Made by a program: the position numbers and the translations under genes
Notes under the pieces: model-generated
The model's database searches: none
Seen by the model: the letters and a program-made list of their open reading frames with translations, nothing else
What the model was told of the DNA's origin: nothing
Part shown: in pieces, positions 7,189 through 15,349 of the stretch
Numbering within the stretch: position 1 is the first letter of the stretch
How the letters are laid out: each line of letters starts with the position of its first letter
Assembly: GCA_030148065.1 (NCBI GenBank)
Contig: JASBUC010000078.1
Location: 51,008 to 115,007 of the forward strand
Direction of reading: 5' to 3'
Origin: Legionellaceae bacterium
Lineage (GTDB): Bacteria > Pseudomonadota > Gammaproteobacteria > Legionellales > Legionellaceae
DNA length: 64,000 nucleotides

Positions 7189-8737
7189 AGGCTGGTACCA
7201 GATCGCCTGAGAGCTTCTCATAGAGTGCAGCCCCCGTTTGTAGAGACTTAGTAAAGCCTGCAAAGCCTGCTGATGCGCTGCAAAAATAAAAATTTTCAAT
7301 TGATGTGTCATGCCCTAGACGGGAAAGGCCCGTGTTTCTCGGAGTCATGTTAGAGCCATAAGAATGGCCCTCAGGTGCCCAACAGTAACTCTCATTGGTG
7401 GTGGGACTGCCGAGCATTTTAAACGACATGGCCTCTCGAATATTAGGGACGTAGCGTTTTTCAATCACATCAAGGATTGAATTAAAAATATGTTTTTTGG
7501 CTTGAATGTATTGGCGTTGATTTCTGAGTTTAATGTCTTTAAAGCGCTCATAATTTGCCACAGTTAAAAGCTGAAAGAGTTGTTCGCCTTTAGGGCACCC
7601 TGTTTGATCGTCGGTGACTAACGAGGGGGTTGTGATGGCAAAGGCGGGTTTGCTGTAGTCATGCTTTCGGTACATGTCATCAAAGACTTGGTTTAAATCC
7701 TCCTGCTCTGAATGAAAAAGATTCCAATTGCCGAAGCCATACTCTCTCAAATCCAAGTCTTTGACCGCACAATAAGCAACAAAGTTTGAAGGGGAGTAAT
7801 CATAACTTACTTGCCGGCGAACCCGTTTAGAGAAGTGTTGGACGCCAATTAAATTAACGGCTTGTTTGGGGTCAAAGTTGCAGATAAAATTTTTGGCTTG
7901 AAAGATCTCCTGCTCTTGTGGGTTGCTAACACACTCGGTTCTGACTGAGCTGACTTTATGTGCGTTTATTTCTATGTCGATGACTTTTTGATTGAAATGA
8001 ACCTCCCCATCGTGAGTGCGTATGCATTCAACTAAGCCATTTACCACACTCTCAAAATGATGACGCGGGTAGTAGGCACCACGCATGTAGCCATCAAAGA
8101 GCACCAACCAACAATAAAAGGAGAGCTCTTTAGGAGGCAGTAAAAAATCAGGCCATTGTGAGGCTAACAAACTCTGAGCAACTCTCGGGAGTTCGAAATA
8201 ATCAAAGACTTGTTGCAGCGTTTTACCGTAGAACTTAAGCAGTTTGAGTGATTTAGCACGTCTTAAATAATGCAGCAAAGGGCTCTTATTGGATGGGGGG
8301 CTAAAGCGATTGCATTCTTTAGCAAGTGCTTCGATGGTGCGCAAAAAATGTGAAATTTTGTGCGCGTCTCTGCCAACGGCTGCACACAATCGCTCAGTGA
8401 GCAGGGCGTAGTCATTTGGGATGTCCAAGGAGCCATTAGGAAGACGCATGCGATCAAAGCCTTGCTCATTATAGCGAACAAAAGGTACTTGTTTATCGAG
8501 ATCGAGCTTTTTTAAGATCCGTTGAACGGGTTCATTCTCTCCACAGTCCCAGACATAATGCAGTTGAGCATTGAAATGATAAGGATCGTCAGGGCTTCCC
8601 TCACTAAAGGTATGACCAAAGCCGCCAGCAAATTCGTGAGCTTCCAATACGGTCACCCGAAACCCATTTTTTGCCATCAGTGCAGAAAAGCTTAGCGCCG
8701 AGAGGCCACTTCCTAAAACCAAATAGTCCCTTGTCAT
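7181..8737 (-). CDS. Phytoene-desaturase/retinol-saturase-like flavoprotein
   Basis: A 518-residue FAD/NAD(P)-binding oxidoreductase. The N-terminus DYLVLGSGLSALSFSALMAKNG has the GxGxxS/A-type Rossmann loop, followed by VTVLEAHEFAGGFGHTF, as in CrtI, carotenoid isomerase and all-trans-retinol 13,14-reductase proteins. HYVWDCGENEPVQRILKKLDL is the region that follows in these families. The C-terminus FYFCSASAGFAGFTKSLQTG is the closing FAD motif. Start ATG 8737 has AAGGA eight bases upstream. The downstream flavoprotein overlaps by 8 bp. No carotenoid synthesis gene is nearby, so a host or bacterial lipid substrate is as likely as a carotenoid. Confidence 0.8.
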   Translation of the reverse strand: MTRDYLVLGSGLSALSFSALMAKNGFRVTVLEAHEFAGGFGHTFSEGSPDDPYHFNAQLHYVWDCGENEPVQRILKKLDLDKQVPFVRYNEQGFDRMRLPNGSLDIPNDYALLTERLCAAVGRDAHKISHFLRTIEALAKECNRFSPPSNKSPLLHYLRRAKSLKLLKFYGKTLQQVFDYFELPRVAQSLLASQWPDFLLPPKELSFYCWLVLFDGYMRGAYYPRHHFESVVNGLVECIRTHDGEVHFNQKVIDIEINAHKVSSVRTECVSNPQEQEIFQAKNFICNFDPKQAVNLIGVQHFSKRVRRQVSYDYSPSNFVAYCAVKDLDLREYGFGNWNLFHSEQEDLNQVFDDMYRKHDYSKPAFAITTPSLVTDDQTGCPKGEQLFQLLTVANYERFKDIKLRNQRQYIQAKKHIFNSILDVIEKRYVPNIREAMSFKMLGSPTTNESYCWAPEGHSYGSNMTPRNTGLSRLGHDTSIENFYFCSASAGFAGFTKSLQTGAALYEKLSGDLVPAYV

Positions 8738-8827
8738 GATGCATTCCTTTCAGTCCGAGGACGCTATAATTATTACAATATGTTATCAATCAACCATTAG
8801 CTCGTAAACTATATACTTGGCGAATGA

Positions 8828-9316
8828 TTATTTGGGTGAGCCTAGTGTCTGGGGAGCAGGCGTCTCTTTTTTCTGTAAGTCTTCAGAGTTTTCGCTAACC
8901 GCAAAAGCCTTTGAGAGCTCATTTAAATCAATCCCTTTTTTTATGATGGCATGATGGAGGCCATAGTACAGATTGTCTGAGTCCTTGTTATGTATTAGGG
9001 TATGGACGATGGCTGCTGCAATCTCCTTATTTTTTTGGCCGCTGTCTAGTTGATAGAGCAAAAGGTTGTGAGTTCTCATTAGTGATGCAAGTTTGCCTTG
9101 GTGGCTTAAAATTTTATTTTCCAGTACCTTAGAATGTATACCTTGGGGGTTGCAAGACAGAATGTAAGTTTCGATGTTGTCGTAAGTGCGTTGCCATTCT
9201 AGATTCAAGTTTTCAATAAAGACGTTTCTAGCAAGCCTCCGTGCGCAAAGATACGCCTTATTTCTTTTATCTACAACCTGAAAATACAGCACAATCCTCT
9301 CCTTGTTACTTAGCAT
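8828..9316 (-). CDS. Orphan 162-residue protein
   Basis: Not recognised. It is predicted to be mostly helical and soluble, with several Cys and His residues and no signal peptide. The C-terminus SENSEDLQKKETPAPQTLGSPK is polar and disordered. The start ATG 9316 lacks a clear ribosome binding site. A 15-bp perfect inverted repeat (9338-9376) lies 22 bases upstream, where an operator would sit. A 91-bp gap separates it from the downstream flavoprotein gene, so it may or may not be co-transcribed. Confidence 0.6.
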   Translation of the reverse strand: MLSNKERIVLYFQVVDKRNKAYLCARRLARNVFIENLNLEWQRTYDNIETYILSCNPQGIHSKVLENKILSHQGKLASLMRTHNLLLYQLDSGQKNKEIAAAIVHTLIHNKDSDNLYYGLHHAIIKKGIDLNELSKAFAVSENSEDLQKKETPAPQTLGSPK

Positions 9317-9337
9317 TGCAGTCAGTAAATCAGTCTA

Positions 9338-9376
9338 TTAAAAACAATCAAAGGTGTACAGTTTGATTGTTTTTAA
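9338..9376. promoter_or_regulatory. Perfect 15-bp AT-rich inverted repeat in divergent region
   Basis: TTAAAAACAATCAAA at 9338-9352 and its exact reverse complement at 9362-9376 surround a 9-base spacer. It lies between two divergent genes (starts at 9316 and 9555), fitting an operator or a small hairpin. It has no G/C-rich stem, so it is a poor terminator. Confidence 0.45.
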
Positions 9377-9554
9377 TCATTATTCACAAGTGTGTAATAA
9401 ATCATCTAAAAACGGCATAAAACTAACAGATTTAAAAAAATAGAGTGTTCTTATTTTTATTTTGTGGTTAAATTATGCTCGTGAAAAGTTCAGAGCGAAA
9501 AATTAATTAGCAAAGTCATTGGCGTGTCTTTGTAGGTAAAAGGAGTTTTTTATT

Positions 9555-11618
9555 ATGCCAAGTCAATATTCATATCAAGAAAATCTCTTAGTGTTAGAAA
9601 GCCACCAAGTCGAGGAAAGTGTCGCTGAAAAGTTTGGTTTTCATGAGCCTCCCAAGAGTGGTGTTTGTCGCTCACTTGCAACAGTCTCAACCCCGATGGA
9701 TTTGGTTGCAGCTGATAAGATAGCACGAGAGTCAACGCCTCCCAGTCGACCGGCACCGCTTCGAATTAACTCAAGCAGCAATCTCGGTCAACTAACTGGG
9801 GTTGAGTATGATGAGAGTTCTTTTGAATTAAATGATGAAATTTCGCGAGTTTTTCCGGGGCTTGGGCTCAATCGAATCAAAGAATTATTTGACACTCATC
9901 GAATTCCTATGGGAATGCTCGCTAAACTCTCAGAATTAGATGACTATGATTTTGATTTTGTCATTGACGATAGTGGTTCAACCAATGAGTTGTCTGATGT
10001 CAAAAAAGAGATGGCGCACCCAAAGATTAAGCCCTTAGTTGACGGAACTCACCTAACCCGTTTTCAAGAAATAGAGAGTAGGATTCACTACCTAGTCGAT
10101 TTTTTAGCAAGTTATCGAAACGTTAAACTAAAGTTTACCTTTTTAAATCACAATTCAAATCATAATGGTTCAGATCAAAGGCCCGGCCAAAAATTGCATT
10201 TACCTAGGGCACAAAGACCAAGCTTAGTAGGCCTTCCTCCTGCAGATCGAGAAAGTGGTAAAAATTTTGAACTTGATAATAGAGAAGGAAGTCTTGACAC
10301 AGAAGCTTATGCAACCATGCTGCATGATGAGGTGCGGCGTCGTTTTTCATTTACACCAATCTATGCAACGCCCATTTATAAAGTATTAGGTGATAGCCTT
10401 GAGTTAGCAGCAGAACTACTGCAAAGAGACCAACGAAAAACGCATCTTTGCTTGTTAACCGATGGGGTGCCGAGTGATGTGCCAATTCGAGAGCCTCGTT
10501 ATCAAGAGCTCTTTAGAAATTATCTAGAGAATAACCCGGGTCAAGCGCTTGATGAGGACACAAAAAAGATTTTAGTGTTGGCAGATCTTGTCAATGAAAA
10601 GCGAGGTGATCCAAGTCAATGTCCCATTACTCTATTTAGCTGTAGTAATCGTGACGAAGACGTTGAGTGGTTAAAAAAGCTTGAAGAAATCTTAGCCTAT
10701 TGCTCAGAAATAGATGATTTTGGCGATGAGCTAAAAGAAGTACTAAAAGATCAAGGGCCAGCTTTTCCTTTTACCTTTGGTTTTTGGTTAATCACTCAGC
10801 TGTGTGCTGCGCTAAACCCAAATGATCTGGATAAACTCGATGAAAACATCCCTTTTACCAAAAAGAGCTTAGAAAAATTAATGGGGCGTGAATTAAGTCT
10901 TAATGAATATCGTTATTACTTTGCCCTAAACCCCCATGCCAAACTCTATTTGGATCTGCAAGAGCAGTTTGAACAAAGCCCTAAAACTGGCGCCTCGCTT
11001 GTTGCTGCCGTTCGTCACTCCCGAGAAGAGACAGCAGGTTATGTGATAAACAGAGTCACTAATAAAAATGAGTTGCCAATAGATGGGGACAAAGGTGGGC
11101 TCTATGCTTATCTTCCTCTTAGTCGTCATACTTACACCAAACTCTATCAGCCACATAGAGAGGCTGAAATTCAGGCAGCTCATCGGGCACATGCAGAGTA
11201 CCAGCAAGCTTGTATGGCAGTACAGCCAGCAGCCTGCTGCGGATTTTGGTCTAGCTCAAAACCTGAGTTACCACCTAAGCCTGCGCCCATTCCAAGTGCG
11301 TATATGGATCTCGCTGACTATCAGGCCTACTTCGACAATCACCCATTTGTGCAACAAATGGCTGAGAAAAACCCAGCCTACAAAGCATCACTCTTTCATG
11401 CATTAAGTGCGGAGAACCCAGAGCATGCACATCAAGTGGTTGATCTTGTCTCTCTAGAGAGAAACGTCCAAGGCAGTCAAATGATGGCAGATAGGGCGGT
11501 TACCCGGGAAGTTGAGCAAAGATTAAATAGACTGCAAACGAGCACTCATCACAACCAGGTTCAAGTTGAAATTCCTGGTGGGTTTGAGCTTCCTCGACGA
11601 TCTGGCGGCATGAGCTAG
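9555..11618 (+). CDS. von Willebrand factor A-like domain protein, candidate effector
   Basis: A 687-residue protein with a vWA-like domain: FVIDDSGSTNE at about residues 135-144 gives the metal-ion adhesion motif DxSxS (D138, S140, S142), a candidate MIDAS Thr lies around TPIYATPIYK, and CLLTDGVPSD is the later Asp segment. No signal peptide or transmembrane helix is visible, so it is probably cytoplasmic or exported by a leaderless route. The C-terminal third is unique, with CCGFWSSSK near 564 and a Pro-rich stretch. AAGGAG lies nine bases before ATG 9555. vWA domains mediate metal-dependent protein binding; in host-associated bacteria leaderless versions can be secreted effectors, which is inference here. 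A hairpin at 11641-11674 follows. Confidence 0.7.
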   Translation: MPSQYSYQENLLVLESHQVEESVAEKFGFHEPPKSGVCRSLATVSTPMDLVAADKIARESTPPSRPAPLRINSSSNLGQLTGVEYDESSFELNDEISRVFPGLGLNRIKELFDTHRIPMGMLAKLSELDDYDFDFVIDDSGSTNELSDVKKEMAHPKIKPLVDGTHLTRFQEIESRIHYLVDFLASYRNVKLKFTFLNHNSNHNGSDQRPGQKLHLPRAQRPSLVGLPPADRESGKNFELDNREGSLDTEAYATMLHDEVRRRFSFTPIYATPIYKVLGDSLELAAELLQRDQRKTHLCLLTDGVPSDVPIREPRYQELFRNYLENNPGQALDEDTKKILVLADLVNEKRGDPSQCPITLFSCSNRDEDVEWLKKLEEILAYCSEIDDFGDELKEVLKDQGPAFPFTFGFWLITQLCAALNPNDLDKLDENIPFTKKSLEKLMGRELSLNEYRYYFALNPHAKLYLDLQEQFEQSPKTGASLVAAVRHSREETAGYVINRVTNKNELPIDGDKGGLYAYLPLSRHTYTKLYQPHREAEIQAAHRAHAEYQQACMAVQPAACCGFWSSSKPELPPKPAPIPSAYMDLADYQAYFDNHPFVQQMAEKNPAYKASLFHALSAENPEHAHQVVDLVSLERNVQGSQMMADRAVTREVEQRLNRLQTSTHHNQVQVEIPGGFELPRRSGGMS

Positions 11619-11640
11619 AGTTAAGTTCGCCTAAAACCAT

Positions 11641-11674
11641 CCCCAAATCAGTGAAAACCTCAATTGATTTGGGG
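11641..11674 (+). terminator. Terminator stem lacking its T-run
   Basis: CCCCAAATCA and TGATTTGGGG form a perfect 10-bp stem with a 14-base loop, 22 bases after the vWA gene. Instead of a T-run, the end of the 163-bp repeat element begins within four bases, as though the element had inserted at the T-tract. Confidence 0.55.
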
Positions 11675-11677
11675 ACA

Positions 11678-11840
11678 TATGTGAATCCAAAGTCGAAATA
11701 AATGAGTTACAAAACCACCTATGCCAACGTGCCACGCTTTATGCGCGGCATCAGAGAGGCCAAATAAGTTAGATCCCGCGCCTAAAGCGTGGGAAGTAGG
11801 GGTTTGGAGGAAGCATTGAGCCTGACTTTGGGTTAACATG
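11678..11840. mobile_element. 163-bp MITE-like element, copy 1
   Basis: The ends TATGTGAATCCAAAGTC (11678-11694) and its imperfect reverse complement (11824-11840, 14 of 17 positions) are terminal inverted repeats. The reverse complement of the whole stretch matches 31228-31390 at most positions, including CCCCTACTTCCCACGCTTTA and GCGTGGCACGTTGGCATAGG. An internal inverted pair (CCACGCTTTA/TAAAGCGTGG) makes it fold back. No transposase is encoded. Short open frames inside it are not genes. Confidence 0.8.
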
Positions 11841-11851
11841 TATACTATAAT
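11822..11851 (+). promoter_or_regulatory. Possible promoter with -35 in the MITE end
   Basis: CTGACT (11822-11827) lies in the repeat's terminal inverted repeat; TATAAT (11846-11851) lies just outside, 18 bp away. Transcription from here would begin near 11858, upstream of ATG 11886. Confidence 0.4.
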
Positions 11852-11885
11852 TGCAGGTAATATCCCTCTAGAGTGGCCTGCAAGG

Positions 11886-12836
11886 ATGATTAAGCGGCTC
11901 GTAATAAAAATCTTTCGTATGAGTGCGCTGCTCTTTTTAATTTGCATTGCGATTTATCCTTTCTCTTTTGGTATTACCAGTGATACGGGCCTACTAACGA
12001 ACACCTCGGCCTTGTCGTTAACGGTGGTGCCCATCATCTATGCCTTGGCTATGATTAGTCACGCAGGCTTTCTTGCAAGCTTGTGCACCAGCGCCTTAAT
12101 TGGCTATATCTTATTGTTAATTAGCTGGTTTTTGGCAAACTTTGTCTTTATGGAATCAGTGCTTTTTACCGTTGAGAGCTTCAATATCTACAACCTTGGG
12201 TTGTTATTGCCAGCTCTTCCAAACCTATACAATACGTTTAAGCAACGCATGCATCAGGACTTGCTCTGGGTAAATTTTACTATCCAGCTTTGTTTATGCG
12301 CTTTTATCATTTCACTATTAGTTAACGATGTGCTTGCTTGGGATGGGCCACTTGAGAGTTTTTATCGCTTTGAGAACTTATTAAGCCTGATACTCGGAAT
12401 GGCTGTCAGCGCGCTCATTTGGTTGATTGTCAAAGTCGTCTTTTTAAAAAATCTACACATGTACACCCAGCTTGCGGCATATGTCAAAATTATGACCAAG
12501 CCAACCATCGGCTTTTTTACAGGTTACTTAGGCATCATGTTGTTATTTGCAGGTTTCTACTCACTTTGTTATTACCATGATCCGGCCGTTTTTAACAAAC
12601 TTGAAGACAATACTTTTGCCTCCATGCTCTACTATTCTTTTAGTATTATTACAGGCCTTGGTTTTTCAGTGATAGAGCCTGAAAAACCAATTACTTTTTT
12701 TCTTACGGGTCTTGAAAATTTCTTAGGATTGGTCTGGGTAACAGTGGTCTTTGCAGGGGCACTTGCGTACTTCCAAGAACCCTTTAAAAAGCTCGCTCAG
12801 GTGCTAAAAGAAGAAGAGCTCCCAAAAAAGAGGTGA
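11886..12836 (+). CDS. Orphan multi-pass inner-membrane protein
   Basis: A 316-residue hydrophobic protein with about eight predicted membrane segments (for example ALLFLICIAIYPFSF, LASLCTSALIGYILLLISWFL, IGFFTGYLGIMLLFAGFYSLC, FLGLVWVTVVFAGALAYF). No transporter signature was recognised. The segment FASMLYYSFSIITGLGF near residue 250 resembles the pore helix of two-TM ion channels (a T-x-x-G-like filter), so an ion-channel-type protein is possible but weak. ATG 11886 is preferred over ATG 11838 because the latter lies inside the repeat element's inverted end and upstream of the likely transcription start. The C-terminal tail KKLAQVLKEEELPKKR is charged and cytosolic. Confidence 0.65.
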   Translation: MIKRLVIKIFRMSALLFLICIAIYPFSFGITSDTGLLTNTSALSLTVVPIIYALAMISHAGFLASLCTSALIGYILLLISWFLANFVFMESVLFTVESFNIYNLGLLLPALPNLYNTFKQRMHQDLLWVNFTIQLCLCAFIISLLVNDVLAWDGPLESFYRFENLLSLILGMAVSALIWLIVKVVFLKNLHMYTQLAAYVKIMTKPTIGFFTGYLGIMLLFAGFYSLCYYHDPAVFNKLEDNTFASMLYYSFSIITGLGFSVIEPEKPITFFLTGLENFLGLVWVTVVFAGALAYFQEPFKKLAQVLKEEELPKKR

Positions 12837-12901
12837 TGAAGAGAGTATCAATCGGTTCTTAAGTTCTTAACAAACTCATCTCTCTTAGATAAGAGCTTTG
12901 C

Positions 12902-13195
12902 GTGATTTTGGCAAAGAATGGTCAGAATGTACTTGAAAAACTCAATGAGAATAAGGAGAGTGTGGCGTTAGGGACTATGGATATTATGATACCGGTAATG
13001 GGTGGGTATGCGACGATTACCAAAATTCGTCAGCAATGTTGCTCCAAGTACTTACTAATTATTGCGCTAACGGTCAAAGCGATGCAAAAAGACCGAAATA
13101 AATGCATAGAAGTCGGTGCTAATGATTACCACCCAAAGTCTGTCGACATTGATAACCTGCTGTCATTATTACGTGTTTGGCTTGGGATATTTTGA
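12902..13195 (+). pseudogene. Truncated receiver (REC) domain, remnant of a response regulator or hybrid kinase
   Basis: The 97 residues match the C-terminal two thirds of a REC domain: MDIMIPVMGGYATITKIR corresponds to the phosphoacceptor segment MDIMMPVMDGYETI, ALTVKAMQKDRNKCIEVGANDY to the fourth strand and helix, and LLSLLRVWL to the terminal helix of hybrid kinases. The first strand with its acidic pair (xEDN) is absent, and the usual SKPVD lysine-proline is scrambled to PKSVD. Only 65 bp separate it from the upstream gene, so the 5' part is deleted. It starts with GTG and no ribosome binding site. Its stop directly abuts cheR (TGAATG), showing that both once formed one operon. Confidence 0.7.
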
Positions 13196-14053
13196 ATGGA
13201 TAACTGTGCGCGAGAAAACATTGAAATGAACATTCTTCTTGAGACTGTTTATGCCTATTCAGGCTATGATTTTAGACGGTATGCCAGAGGGTCTCTCAAG
13301 CGCCGATTACAAAAAACTCTTGATGAACATCACTGTGAGCATTTTTCAGAACTCATCCCAAAATTGTTGTACGATGAGTCCGTGCTGCAATGTTTGTTAC
13401 TTAATCTCTCAATTACCGTTACGGAAATGTTTAGGGACCCAGTTTTTTTCGGTGCTTTTCGAAAAAAAGTTGTGCCCATTTTGAAAACGTACCCATTTTT
13501 CAAAATATGGCATGCAGGGTGTGCAACTGGCGAAGAAGTTTACTCTTTAGCAATTATTCTTTATGAAGAAGGCATTCTCGACAGGGCGCAAATATATGGA
13601 ACGGATTTCAACAAAGAAGCATTGAGGGTAGCCTCTAGTGGCATTTACCCCACTAAAAACATTCATCATTATACTAGAAACTATCTAAAATCCGATCCTA
13701 AGGGGGCTTTATCAGACTATTATCACTCCAAATACGGTAATGCAAAAATTGCTGACTTTTTAAAAAAGCGACTAACTTTTTCACATCATAATTTAGCAAC
13801 GGATCATCATTTTGGTGAAATGCATGTGGTAATTTGCCGAAATGTAATGATTTATTTTGATAAAACACTACAAAACCGTGCGCTGTCCTTATTTGAAGAA
13901 AGCTTGGTTCACCAGGGCTTTTTATGTCTAGGATTAAAAGAGAGTCTAATAAACACTGACTACCCCAACGTATTTAATGCCTTTTCAAACAGTGAGCGAA
14001 TTTATCGGTTAAAATCACGATTAAATACCGAGGTCTTAAATGAGTCATTTTGA
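13196..14053 (+). CDS. cheR: CheR-type protein-glutamate O-methyltransferase
   Basis: A 285-residue SAM-dependent methyltransferase that esterifies glutamates of chemoreceptors. The all-helical N-terminal domain (about 1-90) includes SLKRRLQKTLDEHH and TVTEMFRDPVFF, a near match to the family's T-x-FFRdp substrate-binding segment. The Rossmann domain has IWHAGCATGEEVYSLAI (SAM motif I, about 104-120), YGTDFNKEALRVASSGIY and VVICRNVMIYFD. Length matches stand-alone CheR. No cheA, cheB, cheW or receptor gene is in the window and the preceding REC gene is truncated, so this may be a relic of a chemosensory or hybrid-kinase operon. All key motifs are intact. Confidence 0.85.
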   Translation: MDNCARENIEMNILLETVYAYSGYDFRRYARGSLKRRLQKTLDEHHCEHFSELIPKLLYDESVLQCLLLNLSITVTEMFRDPVFFGAFRKKVVPILKTYPFFKIWHAGCATGEEVYSLAIILYEEGILDRAQIYGTDFNKEALRVASSGIYPTKNIHHYTRNYLKSDPKGALSDYYHSKYGNAKIADFLKKRLTFSHHNLATDHHFGEMHVVICRNVMIYFDKTLQNRALSLFEESLVHQGFLCLGLKESLINTDYPNVFNAFSNSERIYRLKSRLNTEVLNESF

Positions 14054-14254
14054 AATAGAGAGAAAATAGCCAGACCTAAAAAAGAGCGTTTTCAAGTATA
14101 TTAAGGGCTGAGAATTTTAATGTACTCTGAGCTCAATCAGGTAATTAGGCCCGAAATGCAGGTTTGGTTAGTTACAAGCATATTGAGGCAATGAATGATT
14201 TGTTAAAAGACGCTTGATTTAACTCGCACTTACGCTACTGTAGCCCAATCGTAG

Positions 14255-15349
14255 ATGGGAAATTGTTGGGCTAAGAGTGTGATAAGGATTGTTCTATTAG
14301 GAGTCTCTCTTTTTTTTCTGACCACCCTCTCTTCTTTTCCACTGTGTGCTAATGTACCTCTTGAAACCATTTCTGGCTCAGATTTAATTGTGGGAACTGG
14401 TGCGCGCGCCATTAGTATGGGAGGGGCCTTTACTGCCATTGCTAATGATGGCACAGCCATCTTTTGGAATCCGGCGGGTGTTGCTAATTCTACCGAGAAC
14501 ATGATCACGGTAATAGGGGACAGTTCAAGGCCATCACTTGACTTTGCAAGTCTAACCTACCACTTTCAAACACCTTATAATCTATCTCTTTCTCTTGCCT
14601 ATAACACCCGGCTTCAGTTTAGAGGTTTGGGAGATTGGGGCAACAGTGAACGTGCCCGCGATTTATTAGATCTTGCTATGCTTACTTATTACATGGACTT
14701 CTCTCAGCCAGAGTGGCAAGGCATCGGTGGGGTTGACTCAAATACTATAGACTATCGTGTAGGCTTAGCGGGTGAAATAAGGCCTAATCTATTGTTGGGC
14801 TTTAGTTATGTTAATTACCGTTGTAGTACGACGTTTTACGGCGCTTGGCAAAACAATGTTTGTGTAATTCTACGCGGCCAAAATGTTGATGCCGGTCTTC
14901 TCTATAAAGCCAATGAGACTTTTCACCTGGGACTCAGTGCCCTAAACCTCTTTCGAGATAGTCAGGTTCCGCTACCGTATTACCTCAGTGCAGGCCTTTG
15001 GAAACAGTGGCACGAGAATTGGTCGTTTTCTAGTGATTTAGAGCATGTGTTTGGTAATAATGGCAAGCGATCAAATTTAAATTTCTGGGTGGCGCGTTTT
15101 GGTGGGGAATACTTGTTTCGGCAAAAGCACCGTGTGCGAGCAGGCTTAATTTGCCCCTTAGTAATGGAATCAAGTCAAGTCACTAACCTAAAAGACAAGC
15201 TGTATCTTCCAGTGATGCCCTCTGTTGGCTATGGTTACAATTATAAGCGTTTAACCATCGATACCATGCTCTCGCCCAATGTGGGCTACACGTATGTCGA
15301 AAATGTCATTCAACCAGATTTTAAACTGGCACTGACTTATGCTTTTTAG
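14255..15349 (+). CDS. Outer-membrane beta-barrel protein (PorV/FadL-like)
   Basis: A 364-residue exported protein. An N-terminal signal peptide (IVLLGVSLFFLTTLSSFPLCA) precedes GTGARAISMGGAFTAIANDG and AIFWNPAG, the conserved start of PorV/TraF/FadL-like barrels. The remainder alternates hydrophobic and polar residues as in beta strands and ends with LALTYAF, a C-terminal Phe as recognised by the BAM machinery. Start ATG 14255 has no strong ribosome binding site; GTG 14279 would leave a shorter signal peptide. The preceding 200 bp hold no convincing gene. It converges with the SET-ankyrin gene, overlapping by 4 bp. Substrate unknown. Confidence 0.75.
   Translation: MGNCWAKSVIRIVLLGVSLFFLTTLSSFPLCANVPLETISGSDLIVGTGARAISMGGAFTAIANDGTAIFWNPAGVANSTENMITVIGDSSRPSLDFASLTYHFQTPYNLSLSLAYNTRLQFRGLGDWGNSERARDLLDLAMLTYYMDFSQPEWQGIGGVDSNTIDYRVGLAGEIRPNLLLGFSYVNYRCSTTFYGAWQNNVCVILRGQNVDAGLLYKANETFHLGLSALNLFRDSQVPLPYYLSAGLWKQWHENWSFSSDLEHVFGNNGKRSNLNFWVARFGGEYLFRQKHRVRAGLICPLVMESSQVTNLKDKLYLPVMPSVGYGYNYKRLTIDTMLSPNVGYTYVENVIQPDFKLALTYAF

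Noticed and set aside
11660..11947. 95-codon minus-strand frame, and a similar one at 31269-31463
   Set aside because: Both are products of the two MITE-like copies and share repeat-derived residues; no independent evidence for a protein.
14054..14254. CheB or kinase remnant after cheR
   Set aside because: A short stretch near 14161-14217 reads as YKHIEAMNDLLKDA, but it is too short and interrupted to assign.
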